Assembly (NCBI RefSeq): GCF_900116435.1 | Contig: NZ_FPAZ01000008.1 | Span: forward strand, 124,001 to 188,000 | From: Pseudoalteromonas lipolytica | GTDB taxonomy: Bacteria > Pseudomonadota > Gammaproteobacteria > Enterobacterales > Alteromonadaceae | Length of the DNA stretch: 64,000 nt | Direction of reading: 5' to 3' | Shown here: piece after piece, positions 35,001 through 45,850 of the stretch | How positions within the stretch are numbered: position 1 is the first letter of the stretch | Layout of the letters: every line of letters begins with the position of its first letter | Translations under genes and position numbers: made by a program | The notes under the pieces: model-generated | Seen by the model: the letters and a program-made list of their open reading frames with translations, nothing else | Told to the model about the DNA's origin: nothing | The model's database searches: none

Positions 35001-35747
35001 TTACCAATCAATGGTTTTTCCCTGCCAATCAATGTAAGCAGGATTATCTAACTGAGATAAAAAATGAGTATCTGCAACAAACTTATAAAGCTGCTTAGCA
35101 ACAAATTCTGGTGTAAAAAGCTTATCTGCTGGGACATTAGCTTGAAAAGGTTTAGATAAAGGTGTGTCTGTTGTGCCAGGATGAAACAGCACACAGTGGT
35201 TATGTTGAAAACGACGTTTGATCTCAATCGCAGCCGATTTAAATAGCATGTTAAGTGCAGCCTTTGAGGCACGATAACTGTACCAGCCACCCAGTTTATT
35301 ATCAGAAATGCTGCCGACACGGGCACTCAATGCACAGATAACACTCGGGGTTTTACGGTTAAGCAAAGGTACAAAAGCATTAACGCAAGCAATCGGTAAT
35401 AAAGCATTCGTTTTCATGCTGTCGATGAAGTGTGCCTGCGATATGTCTGATAATTTACGCTCTGGAGCATGATCCGAATTATGCAGCATGCCATTGAATA
35501 TCATCAGTTGCGACAACGGAGTGTCGTAGCGTGCAAGCTCAGTTGCCACAGCGGCTAAACTGGCATCACTGTAATCAGTGATAAAGTGCTGATGGCGCAC
35601 ATTATGTTGAGTTGTGCTATTAAAACTATTGTCAAAATCACTTCTGCTCAGAGTCACAATGATGGCATCGGTTAATTCATTGTGTAGCTCATTAAAGTAG
35701 GCTTTTGCAATATCACTGCTTGCGCCAGATAAAATAATTAGTTGCAT
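35001..35747 (-). CDS. short-chain dehydrogenase/reductase
   Basis: A 248-residue classical SDR. The cofactor motif is shortened to LSGASSDIAKAYF (G-A-S-S-x-I). Catalytic Ser is in CALSARVGSI and Tyr/Lys in GWYSYRASKAALNML; NxxG-type FNGMLH is present. It resembles the CsgA/cell-cell-signalling-like SDR group of proteobacteria, whose substrates are unknown. It is followed by the flavin reductase-like gene. Confidence 0.85.
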   Translation of the reverse strand: MQLIILSGASSDIAKAYFNELHNELTDAIIVTLSRSDFDNSFNSTTQHNVRHQHFITDYSDASLAAVATELARYDTPLSQLMIFNGMLHNSDHAPERKLSDISQAHFIDSMKTNALLPIACVNAFVPLLNRKTPSVICALSARVGSISDNKLGGWYSYRASKAALNMLFKSAAIEIKRRFQHNHCVLFHPGTTDTPLSKPFQANVPADKLFTPEFVAKQLYKFVADTHFLSQLDNPAYIDWQGKTIDW

Positions 35748-36170
35748 TTTTAGCTCAATTCTAAATTTTTTAAAAAATATTTTTTCTCGTTCAACATAAA
35801 AAAGTCGCTTAAGAATGGGCCGTTTTTTATTCTTAAACTAAAAAGACAGACATAATTCAACATCTAAAAGCCTTACCAACTGTTTTTTGAACACGCCTTT
35901 ATTTACACGGATTTTGCCTAAAATATTGGTAAGTCCATTTTACCAATTGAATGGATGAAACATGGTTTGTTAAGGCTAAGCTGCATAATTATTACGCTTT
36001 TATGTTTATATATTGGTTATTCTTTTTTACGAACATGTTAGAAAATTCGATCTATTAAATTGACGCTGACAATGATATTAATAGAAAGGATCAGTATTTT
36101 GTAGGCGTTTTGCTTAGCAAAATACTGTGCAGTAAGTACTTTCAACTTAGTAAAAGAAAGGAGTATGAGA
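35748..36170. other. 423-bp divergent promoter region between the SDR gene and ppc
   Basis: No ORF. Two inverted repeats stand out: TTAAGAAT (35809-35816) / ATTCTTAA (35829-35836), probably in the SDR 5' region, and ATTGGTAA-N7-TTACCAAT at 35925-35947. The latter is operator-like; its half-site resembles the TTGGT/ACCAA arms of GntR-type sites such as PdhR, but with a wider spacer. Confidence 0.5.
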
Positions 36171-38816
36171 ATGAGTGAACAATACGCTGCACTTCGCGGT
36201 AATGTTAGCATGCTTGGACAAATGTTGGGTCAAACGATTAAAGATGCACAAGGACAAGCCATTTTAGATAAAGTAGAAGAAATTCGCGCTTTATCTAAAT
36301 CGTCACGTAGTGGTAATGAAGCCGACAGACAGGCCCTTATTGATGTACTACACGCTCTCACAGACGAAGAACTATTACCGGTTGCACGCTCATTTAATCA
36401 TTTTTTGAACCTTGCTAATGTTGCCGAACAATTTCACACTGTGTCACGCTTTAATGATGTTGGCTTTTGCCAACTTAATCCTCTCACTCAAACATTAAAA
36501 GCGTTAGCAACTGCGGCAAATCAAGGCCACATTGATGTTAATCATTTAGCCGAAACTCTCTCAAAACTCCACATTAATTTAGTGCTCACCGCGCACCCTA
36601 CAGAGGTGACGCGTCGTACTATGATTAACAAACACGTTGAGTTAAGTGATTGCTTAGCGTCATTAGAGCGCAAAGACAATCTACCTACAGAGCGTGCAGA
36701 ACTTCTTAACCGTATAGAGCAGCTAATAAGCCAAGCATGGCATACGGATGATATTCGACGTTCACGCCCGACCCCTATTGATGAAGCAAAATGGGGCTTT
36801 GCCGTGATCGAAAACAGTCTATGGCATGCTGTGCCACGTTTTCTGCGTGAATTTACTGATGAGGTTAAATCTGAACTCGATTTAAGCTTACCAATTGATT
36901 ACAGCCCGATAGAGTTTACATCGTGGATGGGCGGCGACCGTGACGGAAATCCATTTGTCACCGCTGAAGTGACGCAACAAGTGCTTGACCACGGTCGTTG
37001 GATGGCTCTCGATTTATATTCTCGTGATATTGAAACCCTGAGTAACGAACTATCAATGTCAGATGCAAGTGATGAGCTCATTGCGCTGGCAGGTCAAGAA
37101 TTCGAACCATACCGTGCGGTGCTGAAAAACTTAAAAAATCAGATTGCTGAAACAGTTACGCACCTTGGTGCAAAAATTAAGCGTAAACGTACAGATTCTG
37201 AGGATTTAATTACCGACATAGCACAAATAAAACATCCCATTGAAGTGTGTTATCGCTCGTTAATTAAAACCAACATGCGAGTGGTTGCAGACGGTTTATT
37301 ACTTGATGTGTTACGACGCATAAATAGCTTTGGTTTACGCCTAGCTAAGCTAGATGTACGTCAAGATTCGTCGCGCCACAGTGATGTGTTTTCTGAGTTA
37401 ACACGCTATTTGGGCTTGGGCGATTATCACCAATGGCAAGAGGACGATAAGCAAGCTTTCTTACTTGCTGAGTTAAATTCGCGCAGACCGCTTATTCCTA
37501 AGCATTGGAAACCGAGTCCCGATGTACAAGAAGTACTAGATACCTTTGATGTTATTGCTGCACAAGATGCACACACATTCGGTTTATATATCATTTCTAT
37601 GGCACGCACTGCGTCTGATGTATTAGCTGTGCAATTGCTTCTAAAAGAAAGTGGTTGTAAGTTTAAATTACCCGTGGCTCCTTTATTTGAAACGTTGGAT
37701 GACTTAAATGCGGGTAAAGATGTTATCGAGTGCCTACTTGATAACACTTGGTATCGTGGTCATATACAAAACCAACAAAATGTCATGATTGGCTATTCAG
37801 ATTCTGCGAAAGATGCGGGCATGATGGCTGCTGGCTGGGCGCAGTACGAAGCCATGGATAAACTTGTTCAACTTGCTGAGCAACGTGGCATTGAGTTGGT
37901 ATTGTTCCATGGACGAGGTGGCACCGTGGGACGCGGAGGCGCTCCTGCGGCGCAAGCACTGCGTTCTCAACCGCCGGGTTCATTAAAAGGGGGATTGCGT
38001 GTTACTGAACAAGGCGAGATGATCCGCTTTAAGTTTGGTCTGCCTGCCGTTGCGCTACAAAGTCTTAATATTTATGCTGGTGCAGTGCTTGAAAGTAATT
38101 TGTTACCGCCTCCTGAGCCTAAGAGTGAATGGCGTGATGTGATGCAGCTTATTAGCGCCGAGTCATGTGAGCATTACCGCGATGTGGTTCGTCATGATGA
38201 AAACTTTGTTCCCTATTTTAGAATGGCGACGCCAGAGCAAGAGCTTTCAAAATTGCCATTGGGTTCACGCCCTGCGAAACGAAACCCACATGGCGGGGTA
38301 GAAAGTTTGCGTGCAATCCCATGGATTTTTGCATGGAGCCAAAACCGCCTAATGTTACCGGCTTGGCTTGGCGCATTAAGAGGTTTACAAGCTGCACTAG
38401 ATAAGTACGGTATTGAAACCTTGCATGAAATGAGTTTGCAATGGCCATTTTTCCGTGCGCGTTTAGAAATGCTAGAAATGGTATTTAGTAAGGCGGATAG
38501 CTGGTTAAGCGCACACTATGATGATGCGTTAGTGACAGATCAATATAAACCGCTCGGTGTGAAGTTACGCCAAGAACTTAATGAAGCAATTGAATTGGTT
38601 CAATCATTGAGTCCACAAAAAAGTTTACTTGCTGATCAACCGTGGATCAAAGAGTCTATTGCTTTGCGTAACCCGTACACCGATCCACTCAACTTGTTAC
38701 AAGTTGAATTACTACGTCGCTCGCGTGAAGCAGATGCTAGTTCAGCGGGTGATATTGATAATGCACTCATGATCACCATGACAGGGATTGCTGCGGGTAT
38801 GCGTAATACCGGTTAA
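36171..38816 (+). CDS. ppc: phosphoenolpyruvate carboxylase
   Basis: An ~880-residue enzyme carboxylating PEP with bicarbonate to oxaloacetate, replenishing the TCA cycle. The start is set at ATG 36171 ([17 protein letters not shown], aligning with the E. coli MNEQYSALRSNVSMLGK start) with AAAGGAG 7 bases upstream. Signatures are intact: [13 protein letters not shown] (catalytic His), [46 protein letters not shown] and the C-terminal [10 protein letters not shown]. It is convergent with the TPR kinase gene, with no bases between them. Confidence 0.97.
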   Translation: MSEQYAALRGNVSMLGQMLGQTIKDAQGQAILDKVEEIRALSKSSRSGNEADRQALIDVLHALTDEELLPVARSFNHFLNLANVAEQFHTVSRFNDVGFCQLNPLTQTLKALATAANQGHIDVNHLAETLSKLHINLVLTAHPTEVTRRTMINKHVELSDCLASLERKDNLPTERAELLNRIEQLISQAWHTDDIRRSRPTPIDEAKWGFAVIENSLWHAVPRFLREFTDEVKSELDLSLPIDYSPIEFTSWMGGDRDGNPFVTAEVTQQVLDHGRWMALDLYSRDIETLSNELSMSDASDELIALAGQEFEPYRAVLKNLKNQIAETVTHLGAKIKRKRTDSEDLITDIAQIKHPIEVCYRSLIKTNMRVVADGLLLDVLRRINSFGLRLAKLDVRQDSSRHSDVFSELTRYLGLGDYHQWQEDDKQAFLLAELNSRRPLIPKHWKPSPDVQEVLDTFDVIAAQDAHTFGLYIISMARTASDVLAVQLLLKESGCKFKLPVAPLFETLDDLNAGKDVIECLLDNTWYRGHIQNQQNVMIGYSDSAKDAGMMAAGWAQYEAMDKLVQLAEQRGIELVLFHGRGGTVGRGGAPAAQALRSQPPGSLKGGLRVTEQGEMIRFKFGLPAVALQSLNIYAGAVLESNLLPPPEPKSEWRDVMQLISAESCEHYRDVVRHDENFVPYFRMATPEQELSKLPLGSRPAKRNPHGGVESLRAIPWIFAWSQNRLMLPAWLGALRGLQAALDKYGIETLHEMSLQWPFFRARLEMLEMVFSKADSWLSAHYDDALVTDQYKPLGVKLRQELNEAIELVQSLSPQKSLLADQPWIKESIALRNPYTDPLNLLQVELLRRSREADASSAGDIDNALMITMTGIAAGMRNTG

Positions 38817-40853
38817 TCACTCTTCATCTACTAATCGTACGTCGATTGGTAAGGTAATTATAAACCGTGCGCCGTGATCAGATGACTCGGCGCATATTTT
38901 GCCTTTTAAGTTATACTGCACTGCGTTAAAAACAACATTTAAACCCAGCCCCAAATGCTGGCTACCCATATTGGATGTGTAAAAGGGGGTGAAAATTTCT
39001 TTAAGAATTCCGTCTTCAATTCCTACACCGTTATCTTGATAGATAATATCAACACACTGCGCATTCTGCTTAATTACAATGTCTACTTTGCCTTCATCAC
39101 GGTCAATAAACCCATGTTCGCAGGAGTTAATCACCAGTGTTTTTAAAACATCACCTAAAATAGAGGGGTAAGACATAATCGTGACATCATCACCACTCAC
39201 TTCGTAATAAATATGTTTTTCTAGATAGATACTCAGCGGTTCTAATCGGTCGTGCATATACTCAAGAAGCACAATATTTGACATCGGTTTATCAAGATTA
39301 ATAGAGACATTGAGCGATTTAAATTCTTCAACAATGCTGGCGAGTCGATTAACACTACTGATCACCAACTCTTTTGCACTGCTGGTATCATTTATAAACT
39401 CGTGGAAATGCTTGCTGGTTAAATTCCGGTTTTCAAACTTATCAGATAAGCCCGTTAAGTATTTATCTATTAGCGAGCTGGCTGTCACAATGGTGCCTAT
39501 CGGGGTATTTAATTGATGCGCCATGCCTGAGACTAATGACGTAAGCGACGCTATTTTTTCGATTTCTATAAGATGGCTTTGTGTATCGTGGAGGCGTTTG
39601 AGCGTGGCTGCGAGTTTATGTTTTTGTCTGTTAATACTTCGTATGGCTATAAATGAGCCGATAATAATCAAGAATAGACACATCGAGATGGCAATTGTTA
39701 AATCTTGGAATGCTTTTGCTTTGGTTGCTTTTATTTGCTCTGTTTTGGTTAGTTCAGAAATTCTCACTTCTTTTGCAGCTAAATCAGCTTCGGCTAAGGC
39801 TTTGGTTAAATTAACACTTGCCTGACGTTTCAAAGCGACCGTTTGTATGTCGTTGTACTGTTTATAAGCTATCAGTGCATTTTGATAATTGCCTTGTTTT
39901 TCATAGAGACTTGCCGTGAATTTTGCGACTTCTAGCTGTGTTTCAAAATGCGTATATTTATCAGAATCGAGATCGATTGATGTGATCAAACTAATTGCGT
40001 GTTCAATTTTACCTTGTGCTTCATATGTCGCTGTAAGCGCTAAAATAGCACTCATGTATTCACTGCTTACATCATGCTCTTTTATTAAATCAACGGCGTT
40101 TAATAACACGTTTTCAGAGGCTTCTAAGTCACCTAGCAGTCGAAGAATTTTGCCTTTCAGGACTAAACTTATACTCTGGTGTGTGATGTAGTCATGCTTT
40201 TCTTGCAAAATGAGTAGCCCATCTAAAACTGCCATCGCTTCATCGTATTTTTTAAGCCCAACCAGTGCGGTCGCAATATTCATTGATGCAAACGATTCGT
40301 TGAGTGTTTGATTATTTGTTTGTGCGTAGAGTTTGTAATTTTCGAATGTGGTTAATGCTTCTTTAAAGCGTTCTAATTCTAAGTAGATAAGCGCTATATT
40401 GTTTTCGACTTGATAAACAAGAAGTTGATTTCGTTGTCTCGCAAAGGGAATTGCATCGTTATAGTAGTTGAGGGCTTCTTCGTAAAGGCCAAGTCGTGAA
40501 TAGATTCCACCAGAAAGGTTGTAATACCCATACATTAAACTCTTTTCACTCAGTCGAGAGACCATGCTTTTGTATTCTACCACTGACTGCATCGCATCTT
40601 CGAACTGATTGTTTTCAAATAAAAACCAGGTTTTGTAGTTGGTAATCATAACTCTTTGTTCGAGTGAAAAGTCATCTGTTTCGAGTAAAGAGTTGACTAA
40701 ATTGAGCCCTTCGGTTGGGGAGTGTGCGTAGCTTTCCCTGATTGTATTGCGTATTTTTTCAAACTCATCTGCTGTTTTAACGTTAGCTTGACCCGCAACG
40801 GGGAAGCTAAACACCAGCAGACTAAACAAAAATGTAATGAGTACTCTGGCCAT
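38817..40853 (-). CDS. TPR-domain sensor histidine kinase
   Basis: A ~678-residue hybrid of a periplasmic TPR sensor and a kinase. A signal/anchor sequence is followed by about six TPR-like repeats (residues ~30-350), a coiled coil rich in Ala, Lys and Glu, a transmembrane helix (DLTIAISMCLFLIIIGSFIAI) and the kinase core. The phosphoacceptor is in VSGMAHQLNTPIGTI. ATP-site boxes are TLVINSCEHGF, DNGVGIEDG and LGLGLNVV. No response regulator is adjacent, so it is an orphan kinase. The divergent neighbour encodes a STAS-like protein. I prefer ATG 40853 to the TTG at 40865, though the SD is weak for both. Confidence 0.83.
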   Translation of the reverse strand: MARVLITFLFSLLVFSFPVAGQANVKTADEFEKIRNTIRESYAHSPTEGLNLVNSLLETDDFSLEQRVMITNYKTWFLFENNQFEDAMQSVVEYKSMVSRLSEKSLMYGYYNLSGGIYSRLGLYEEALNYYNDAIPFARQRNQLLVYQVENNIALIYLELERFKEALTTFENYKLYAQTNNQTLNESFASMNIATALVGLKKYDEAMAVLDGLLILQEKHDYITHQSISLVLKGKILRLLGDLEASENVLLNAVDLIKEHDVSSEYMSAILALTATYEAQGKIEHAISLITSIDLDSDKYTHFETQLEVAKFTASLYEKQGNYQNALIAYKQYNDIQTVALKRQASVNLTKALAEADLAAKEVRISELTKTEQIKATKAKAFQDLTIAISMCLFLIIIGSFIAIRSINRQKHKLAATLKRLHDTQSHLIEIEKIASLTSLVSGMAHQLNTPIGTIVTASSLIDKYLTGLSDKFENRNLTSKHFHEFINDTSSAKELVISSVNRLASIVEEFKSLNVSINLDKPMSNIVLLEYMHDRLEPLSIYLEKHIYYEVSGDDVTIMSYPSILGDVLKTLVINSCEHGFIDRDEGKVDIVIKQNAQCVDIIYQDNGVGIEDGILKEIFTPFYTSNMGSQHLGLGLNVVFNAVQYNLKGKICAESSDHGARFIITLPIDVRLVDEE

Positions 40854-41199
40854 GCATGAACTCAATAGATAAAAAATAAAGTATTAATACCAGAATAGTT
40901 CATACGTTCGATTTCGTTCAGGTACAAACTGTATATTTTATTAGTAATGTGAATTATCAGAAAAAACGTATTGTTGGTTAGGAAAAATTACAGGTATCTA
41001 ACAAGTAAACACAACGTGAAATATCGCTACAGATATTTAATTATTATCTAGCACTAAATTATTATTTACTTGTCTGGTCTGACCTATTTTATTGCTAGGT
41101 GTTGACTCAGTTGTAGATATCAATAAAATAGCGCGGCTTTCTCATTCAGCCTAGATTAAGCCCATTTAAAAATTACCCACAGACTTTTAGAGTAACTTT
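40854..41199. other. 346-bp divergent gap between the TPR kinase and STAS-like gene
   Basis: AT-rich, with no ORF. It holds a sigma-70-like promoter for the plus-strand gene (41102-41129). No strong inverted repeat was noticed. Confidence 0.4.
41102..41129 (+). promoter_or_regulatory. candidate sigma-70 promoter of the STAS-like gene
   Basis: TTGACT (41102-41107), a 16-base spacer, then TAAAAT (41124-41129); the leader to the ATG would be ~65 bases. Confidence 0.45.
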
Positions 41200-41568
41200 A
41201 TGACCAATGTGTCTACTTGCATCACATATGATGCATCGACGTCGCTTGTAATGATGACGTTAAGAGGGATGGCAAGTGCACAGGATGTGATAAATTTTTA
41301 CCAAATAGCCCATCAATACTCTTTATTGTATGGATCAGATAAAATTTTGGTCGATGTATCCGAGTTAACCCATAACTTTGAGCCTGCAGACTTATTTACC
41401 ATTATGCCCGTTGTTGCAAACACTTTAAAGCGAGCTGTAATCGCAATTGTGGTCAGTTTTGATGGGTTTATGCATGACCTGTTTGTGCAAAAGGCCAAGC
41501 GTTATAACGTGCATGCAGAAAATTTCGAATGTTTTCAAACAGCAAAAAATTGGCTTATAGAACAGTAA
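41200..41568 (+). CDS. STAS/SpoIIAA-like single-domain protein
   Basis: A 122-residue soluble protein with the alternating beta-alpha layout of a SpoIIAA-like/STAS domain: strand SLVMMTLRG, helix ASAQDVINFYQIAHQ, strand DKILVDVSELTHNF, helix DLFTIMPVVANTL, strand RAVIAIVVSFDG and the C-terminal helix ECFQTAKNWLIEQ. No Ser equivalent to the SpoIIAA phosphorylation site is obvious. It may relay a signal or bind a lipid-like ligand. Divergence from the orphan TPR kinase hints at, but does not prove, a joint pathway. Confidence 0.65.
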   Translation: MTNVSTCITYDASTSLVMMTLRGMASAQDVINFYQIAHQYSLLYGSDKILVDVSELTHNFEPADLFTIMPVVANTLKRAVIAIVVSFDGFMHDLFVQKAKRYNVHAENFECFQTAKNWLIEQ

Positions 41569-41723
41569 TCTCAAAATGTGACATACACACCTGGTTCTAC
41601 TTTAAAGCTGCAGATAATTAGCCTATTAAATCGGGACATAATTGAGCTTTGCACGCCTTAGAGTCTAGTAATTACGGGCATAACCTTTTACACTGTATAG
41701 CCAATTAATAATTATAATTTGTT

Positions 41724-42656
41724 ATGACAGCAAGTAGTAAAGAACTGAGCCAAGAAGCGCTAAATTTAGCGTCATTTAGTTTTTCTTTAGAGCAAAAAAC
41801 AGCGCTTTTTACTCAGTTAAAGCAGCAGCGCGGTATTCTATTTCAGCGCGATATTATTGCTCTGTGTAATGAGCATAAACTCACAGAAACACAGTTACTT
41901 AAAGCGTGTGTACCCGTTGCGAGTTTATTTTCTGTTGCGCCTATATCGCAATTTTATGTCGGTGCAATTGTACTGGGTATTAATCAGCAGGGCGAAACTC
42001 AGTTCTATTTTGGTGCGAATGTTGAGTTTACCCATCAAGCATTAAGTTTAGTTGTTCATGCAGAGCAGTCAGCGATAAATAATGCCTGGCTAAATGGGGC
42101 AAAATCAGTCATTAAAATTGCAATTAGTGATGCGCCGTGTGGTTATTGCCGCCAGTTCATGAATGAGCTAGACACAGCCGATTCGCTTGAGATACTCCTA
42201 CCAGAAAAGCACTTTAGTTTGCATGACTTACTGCCTAATGCGTTTGGTCCTAAAGACTTGGGTAATGAAATAAGTCTTATGTCGCAGTCAGCGAGTACGC
42301 ATCAATTTTCAGGTATTAGTAACGCGTGTGATGAAACACTCATTAAAACAGCATTAAATGCCTACGTGCCTTATACAGGGAATTTTAGCGCCGTTAAAAT
42401 TAGTACGTATCAAGACGGTGATTTTTATGGCAGTTACGCAGAAAATGCGGCATATAGCCCCAGTTTGTCACCTTTACAAAGTGCGTTGAGCCAGTTTTAC
42501 CTTAGCGGATTAAGTTTTGACGATCAGACGGTTAAGTCAATCACTTTACTTGAGACAGAAGACGCGAAAAATCAATTAGAGGTGGCGAAAGCAGTGCTGG
42601 CAAGCTTTGAAAACCCACCAGCATTTGAATACATTACAGCGGCTTTAATTAAGTAA
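41724..42656 (+). CDS. cdd: cytidine deaminase
   Basis: A 310-residue cytidine deaminase of the long dimeric type (E. coli Cdd is ~294 residues), made of an active and a degenerate deaminase domain. The zinc site is complete: His112 and Glu114 in [12 protein letters not shown], and Cys139 and Cys142 in [13 protein letters not shown]. It deaminates cytidine and deoxycytidine to uridine and deoxyuridine in pyrimidine salvage. It is convergent with udp, and the two reading frames overlap by 12 bases at their ends. Confidence 0.93.
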   Translation: MTASSKELSQEALNLASFSFSLEQKTALFTQLKQQRGILFQRDIIALCNEHKLTETQLLKACVPVASLFSVAPISQFYVGAIVLGINQQGETQFYFGANVEFTHQALSLVVHAEQSAINNAWLNGAKSVIKIAISDAPCGYCRQFMNELDTADSLEILLPEKHFSLHDLLPNAFGPKDLGNEISLMSQSASTHQFSGISNACDETLIKTALNAYVPYTGNFSAVKISTYQDGDFYGSYAENAAYSPSLSPLQSALSQFYLSGLSFDDQTVKSITLLETEDAKNQLEVAKAVLASFENPPAFEYITAALIK

Positions 42657-43400
42657 CAGTTTGGCCGCTTCTATGACGACGGCGACCGACTTTTTCTCGA
42701 TCTCGCCGTGGTCTACATTAGGGATTTCTTGCTTAGTTCTATTTACTAATACCCCAGCTACACAGGCTGCTCTGAGGCCTAAAGCAGCACACATAGTAAA
42801 GAGTGTTGCCGATTCCATTTCATAATTCATGACACCAAGTTTTTGCCACTCTTCACAACTACCTTGCAAAGCACGTGGTACATAACCTGAATAGGTATCG
42901 TAGCGTTCTTGCCCAGGATAAAATGTATCACTCGATGCCGTAATACCAATATGATAATTGATGGCTAAGTTATCGCAGGCATTAACCATTGCTTGTGTGG
43001 CAAAAAAATCAGAAACCGCAGGGTAACTTAACGGGGCAAAGTGTTGGCTTGCTCCATCTAAACGCACAGACGCTTGGCTAATTAAAATGTCACCTTCGTT
43101 AATATGTGGTTGAATAGCTCCGGTTGTCCCAATGCGTAAAAAAGTATCAACACCCAGTTGTGCTAATTCTTCTACAGCGATTGATGTCGAAGGTCCACCA
43201 ATGCCAGTCGAACATACCACAACGCTGTGGCCATTTAGTTCACCACGATAAACATGAAATTCACGGGTTTTTGCTAAGCATTCAGGGTTATCAAGAAAGG
43301 TTGAAATACGCGCTGAGCGGTCAGGATCGCCAGGAACGATTGCCAAAGTGGCACCTTTTAAGTCGTCACGTGAGAGTCCTAAGTGAAATACCTTTTCCAT
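42645..43400 (-). CDS. udp: uridine phosphorylase
   Basis: A 251-residue nucleoside phosphorylase converting uridine and phosphate to uracil and ribose-1-phosphate. It opens [32 protein letters not shown] (the GDPxR phosphate loop). It also contains [40 protein letters not shown] and the substrate-binding [12 protein letters not shown]. It acts directly after Cdd in the salvage route, so the convergent pair covers cytidine to uracil. Confidence 0.95.
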   Translation of the reverse strand: MEKVFHLGLSRDDLKGATLAIVPGDPDRSARISTFLDNPECLAKTREFHVYRGELNGHSVVVCSTGIGGPSTSIAVEELAQLGVDTFLRIGTTGAIQPHINEGDILISQASVRLDGASQHFAPLSYPAVSDFFATQAMVNACDNLAINYHIGITASSDTFYPGQERYDTYSGYVPRALQGSCEEWQKLGVMNYEMESATLFTMCAALGLRAACVAGVLVNRTKQEIPNVDHGEIEKKSVAVVIEAAKLLLN

Positions 43401-43544
43401 TTTTGAACCTTATTTTTATCTAAAGCGTAATACTTAAATCATCTGCTTGTAAAGTACAGGACAGATGTCCTATTTAGGGTGAAGGTTGCAAGAATCGAAC
43501 AGATAACCTAAACCTAAAGATGTAATGATAAAAGAGGATATATT

Positions 43545-44324
43545 ATGCCTGCGTCATCTTCTATGAGTAAACATCAACAATTTGCCCGCTGCTTAGAAAG
43601 TTCACACGTATCAGCCTCGGCGCCTTTTCACTGGTTGTCTTTGGCGTTTAAAGATATCGCTAATGCACCCATATTAAGTTTAGTTTATGGTTTAGTGTTC
43701 ACCCTAATACCCGCTACGATTATGTACTTTGTGTATCAATTTGATACCCATCTAGTGATTTTACCGGCTGTTGTTGCCTTTGCATTAATTGGTCCTGCAT
43801 TTGCAGCAGGCCTATATGATGTTGCTTGGGAGCTTGAAAAAGGGCATAAACCAACTTTATTTCATAGTTTAAAATCAATGTTTAGAAACCCTGCCGGTGA
43901 ATGGGGATTTGCTTTCTTACTCATGGTGATAATGATAGTGTGGATGCGATTAGCTGCACTTATCCATGCCTTGTATCCAAACGTTGTAAACCCTAGCTTT
44001 GAGCAATTATCGGCATTTTTAACCCTAGGCACGATTGTCGGTGGTATTTTACTTGTTACTGTGTTTGCCATTTCGGCCTTTACACCGCAAATTATGATGG
44101 AGCGTCGTGTGGACTTGATGACGGCGGTCATCTCGTCTATTAACGCCGTTAAAACAAACGCGGCAGCAATGATTGTGTGGGCTGGGTTAATACTGTGCTT
44201 GGTATTTGTCGGGTTTATCACTGGCACGGCCGGTTTTATTGTCATTATGCCTTTACTTAGCTATGCAAGCTGGCATGCGTATATTGCGGTGATCAAGACT
44301 AAGAAACCGCGAGGCTACGAATAA
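43545..44324 (+). CDS. DUF2189 membrane protein
   Basis: A 259-residue inner-membrane protein with about six helices. It shows the DUF2189 layout: an N-terminal WLSLAFKDIANAPILSLVYGLVF (WLxxGwxDl-type opening), then VAFALIGPAFAAGLYDVAWELEKG, a DLMTAVISSINAVKTN loop and a C-terminal ASWHAYIAVI. The family is of unknown function and common in proteobacteria. An AGAGGA SD supports ATG 43545; a second Met at residue 7 is possible. Confidence 0.8.
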   Translation: MPASSSMSKHQQFARCLESSHVSASAPFHWLSLAFKDIANAPILSLVYGLVFTLIPATIMYFVYQFDTHLVILPAVVAFALIGPAFAAGLYDVAWELEKGHKPTLFHSLKSMFRNPAGEWGFAFLLMVIMIVWMRLAALIHALYPNVVNPSFEQLSAFLTLGTIVGGILLVTVFAISAFTPQIMMERRVDLMTAVISSINAVKTNAAAMIVWAGLILCLVFVGFITGTAGFIVIMPLLSYASWHAYIAVIKTKKPRGYE

Positions 44325-44354
44325 TGAGTATTCACTCTGCATGAATATAAATCT

Positions 44355-44390
44355 AGTGCAGTAATCTCACCGATTGCTGCACTATTTGAC
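44355..44390 (+). terminator. hairpin after the DUF2189 gene
   Basis: 12-bp stem AGTGCAGTAATC / GATTGCTGCACT with one U-G wobble and loop TCACC, followed by a moderately T-rich tail. It starts 31 bases after the stop. Confidence 0.6.
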
Positions 44391-44614
44391 TTTAACTTAA
44401 CGTATGTTATACCTGCCTCATTAGATTGTTTATTTAATTCATAAGCAAATTCAACTTTTCTGTTTGAGAAAATAAATATATTAAATTCAATGAGTTGTTT
44501 TTTCTAATTTTCATACGCTGTTTAATACTAGGCTTATCTAGTTTTGAACTTTGTGCTAAATGCATAAATTTTTGTTAGCGCATGATTATGCAGATAATTA
44601 TCAGCGGAGTAGAT

Positions 44615-45724
44615 ATGAGTAACACACAAAAAGCATTCCACGAAAAATTAAGTCACTGCCTTTGCCCACCAGGAGACGGTGTTTTTACGGTTAATACAGC
44701 TAAAGAGCGTAAGGATGCCCTTCGTACCAAGCTTTATGGCCAAACAGAAAATGTTGATGTGCTGTGGAAAGAATCACTCGAGACATTAGCAGACTCTGAG
44801 CATAAAGCTGTTATTTTAGGGATTAGTTCAGATTGTGGCGGTGGTATTTTACGTGGGGCCAATTGGGGACCACTATTTTTACGTTCGACATTAATTGATC
44901 AACAGCCTCAAGCACGTGCTTTTGATTTAGGTGATGTGCGTGTTATTCCACATTTATTGCATGATAAATATTTGAACGATGCAACGATTAGTAACTGTCA
45001 AAAAGCGTTATATGCTGACGAAAATAGTGAATATCATGTTTCACCACTTTCTATTACAGAAGACGTATGTGATGGCTTTTATGCACACTACCCAGAAAAA
45101 GGGATTTTTGGAATAGGGGGCGACCATTCAATTAGTTACCCGTTAACCAAAGCGTATTTAAAAGCAAAACGCGATGCAGGTAAACGCACTGCTATTATTC
45201 ATTTTGATGCGCACACCGACCTATTAGTTGAACGATTAGGGATTGATTTGTGTTTTGGCTCGTGGTGCACACATATTCTTGAGTATTTACCCGCTCCGCG
45301 TAATTTGATCCAATTTGGTATTCGTTCAAGTGGCAAACCAAAAGCGCATTGGGAATCAACATTCGGTGTGAAACAGCATTGGGCGCATGAAATAATCGAA
45401 CGCGGCGCAAAAGCGGTTGCAGATGAGGTTATTGCACAACTTAAAGCAGACAATATTGATGAGCTATACGTGAGCTTCGATATAGACGCGCTTGATGAAA
45501 GTTTCGCTTCGGCTACCGGTACGCCAGAAGCGGGGGGATTAACTCCTCAGCATGCACTGGATATTTTGGTGGCGTTAGCCGATGAGTTTCCGATCACAGG
45601 GGCTGACATGATGGAAATTGCCCCCTTTACGGACAGTTCGTTGATTGGTCAAACAAGTTCAGAAACAACGTTGAGAGAGGGTGCAAAAATCTCAGCATTT
45701 TTAATCGGTGCAATGAATAAATAA
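44615..45724 (+). CDS. arginase/agmatinase/formiminoglutamase family (ureohydrolase) protein
   Basis: A ~369-residue Mn-dependent ureohydrolase. The start is set at ATG 44615 (MSNTQKAFHEK) with GCGGAGT upstream. The binuclear metal motifs are intact: GIGGDHSISYPL, HFDAHTDLLVE and SFDIDALDESFASATGTPEAGG, and the end DMMEIAPF is typical. Members hydrolyse a guanidino or formimino group with release of urea or formamide. The ~85-residue N-terminal extension and lack of neighbours in arginine or histidine pathways leave the substrate open. Confidence 0.85.
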   Translation: MSNTQKAFHEKLSHCLCPPGDGVFTVNTAKERKDALRTKLYGQTENVDVLWKESLETLADSEHKAVILGISSDCGGGILRGANWGPLFLRSTLIDQQPQARAFDLGDVRVIPHLLHDKYLNDATISNCQKALYADENSEYHVSPLSITEDVCDGFYAHYPEKGIFGIGGDHSISYPLTKAYLKAKRDAGKRTAIIHFDAHTDLLVERLGIDLCFGSWCTHILEYLPAPRNLIQFGIRSSGKPKAHWESTFGVKQHWAHEIIERGAKAVADEVIAQLKADNIDELYVSFDIDALDESFASATGTPEAGGLTPQHALDILVALADEFPITGADMMEIAPFTDSSLIGQTSSETTLREGAKISAFLIGAMNK

Positions 45725-45737
45725 TACGTTAATAATG

Positions 45738-45768
45738 CAAGGGCCTGTGTATTAGGCCCTTGTTCTGG
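45738..45768 (+). terminator. terminator after the ureohydrolase gene
   Basis: Perfect 9-bp stem CAAGGGCCT / AGGCCCTTG with a 7-nt loop and a short T-rich tail (TTGTTCT). Confidence 0.65.
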
Positions 45769-45850
45769 TCACAATTGTTAATTCTATTTCAATAATGGCT
45801 ACATCAGGCTATATTGATAGTTAATAATCATATTGTGGTGTTGTTGCTGT

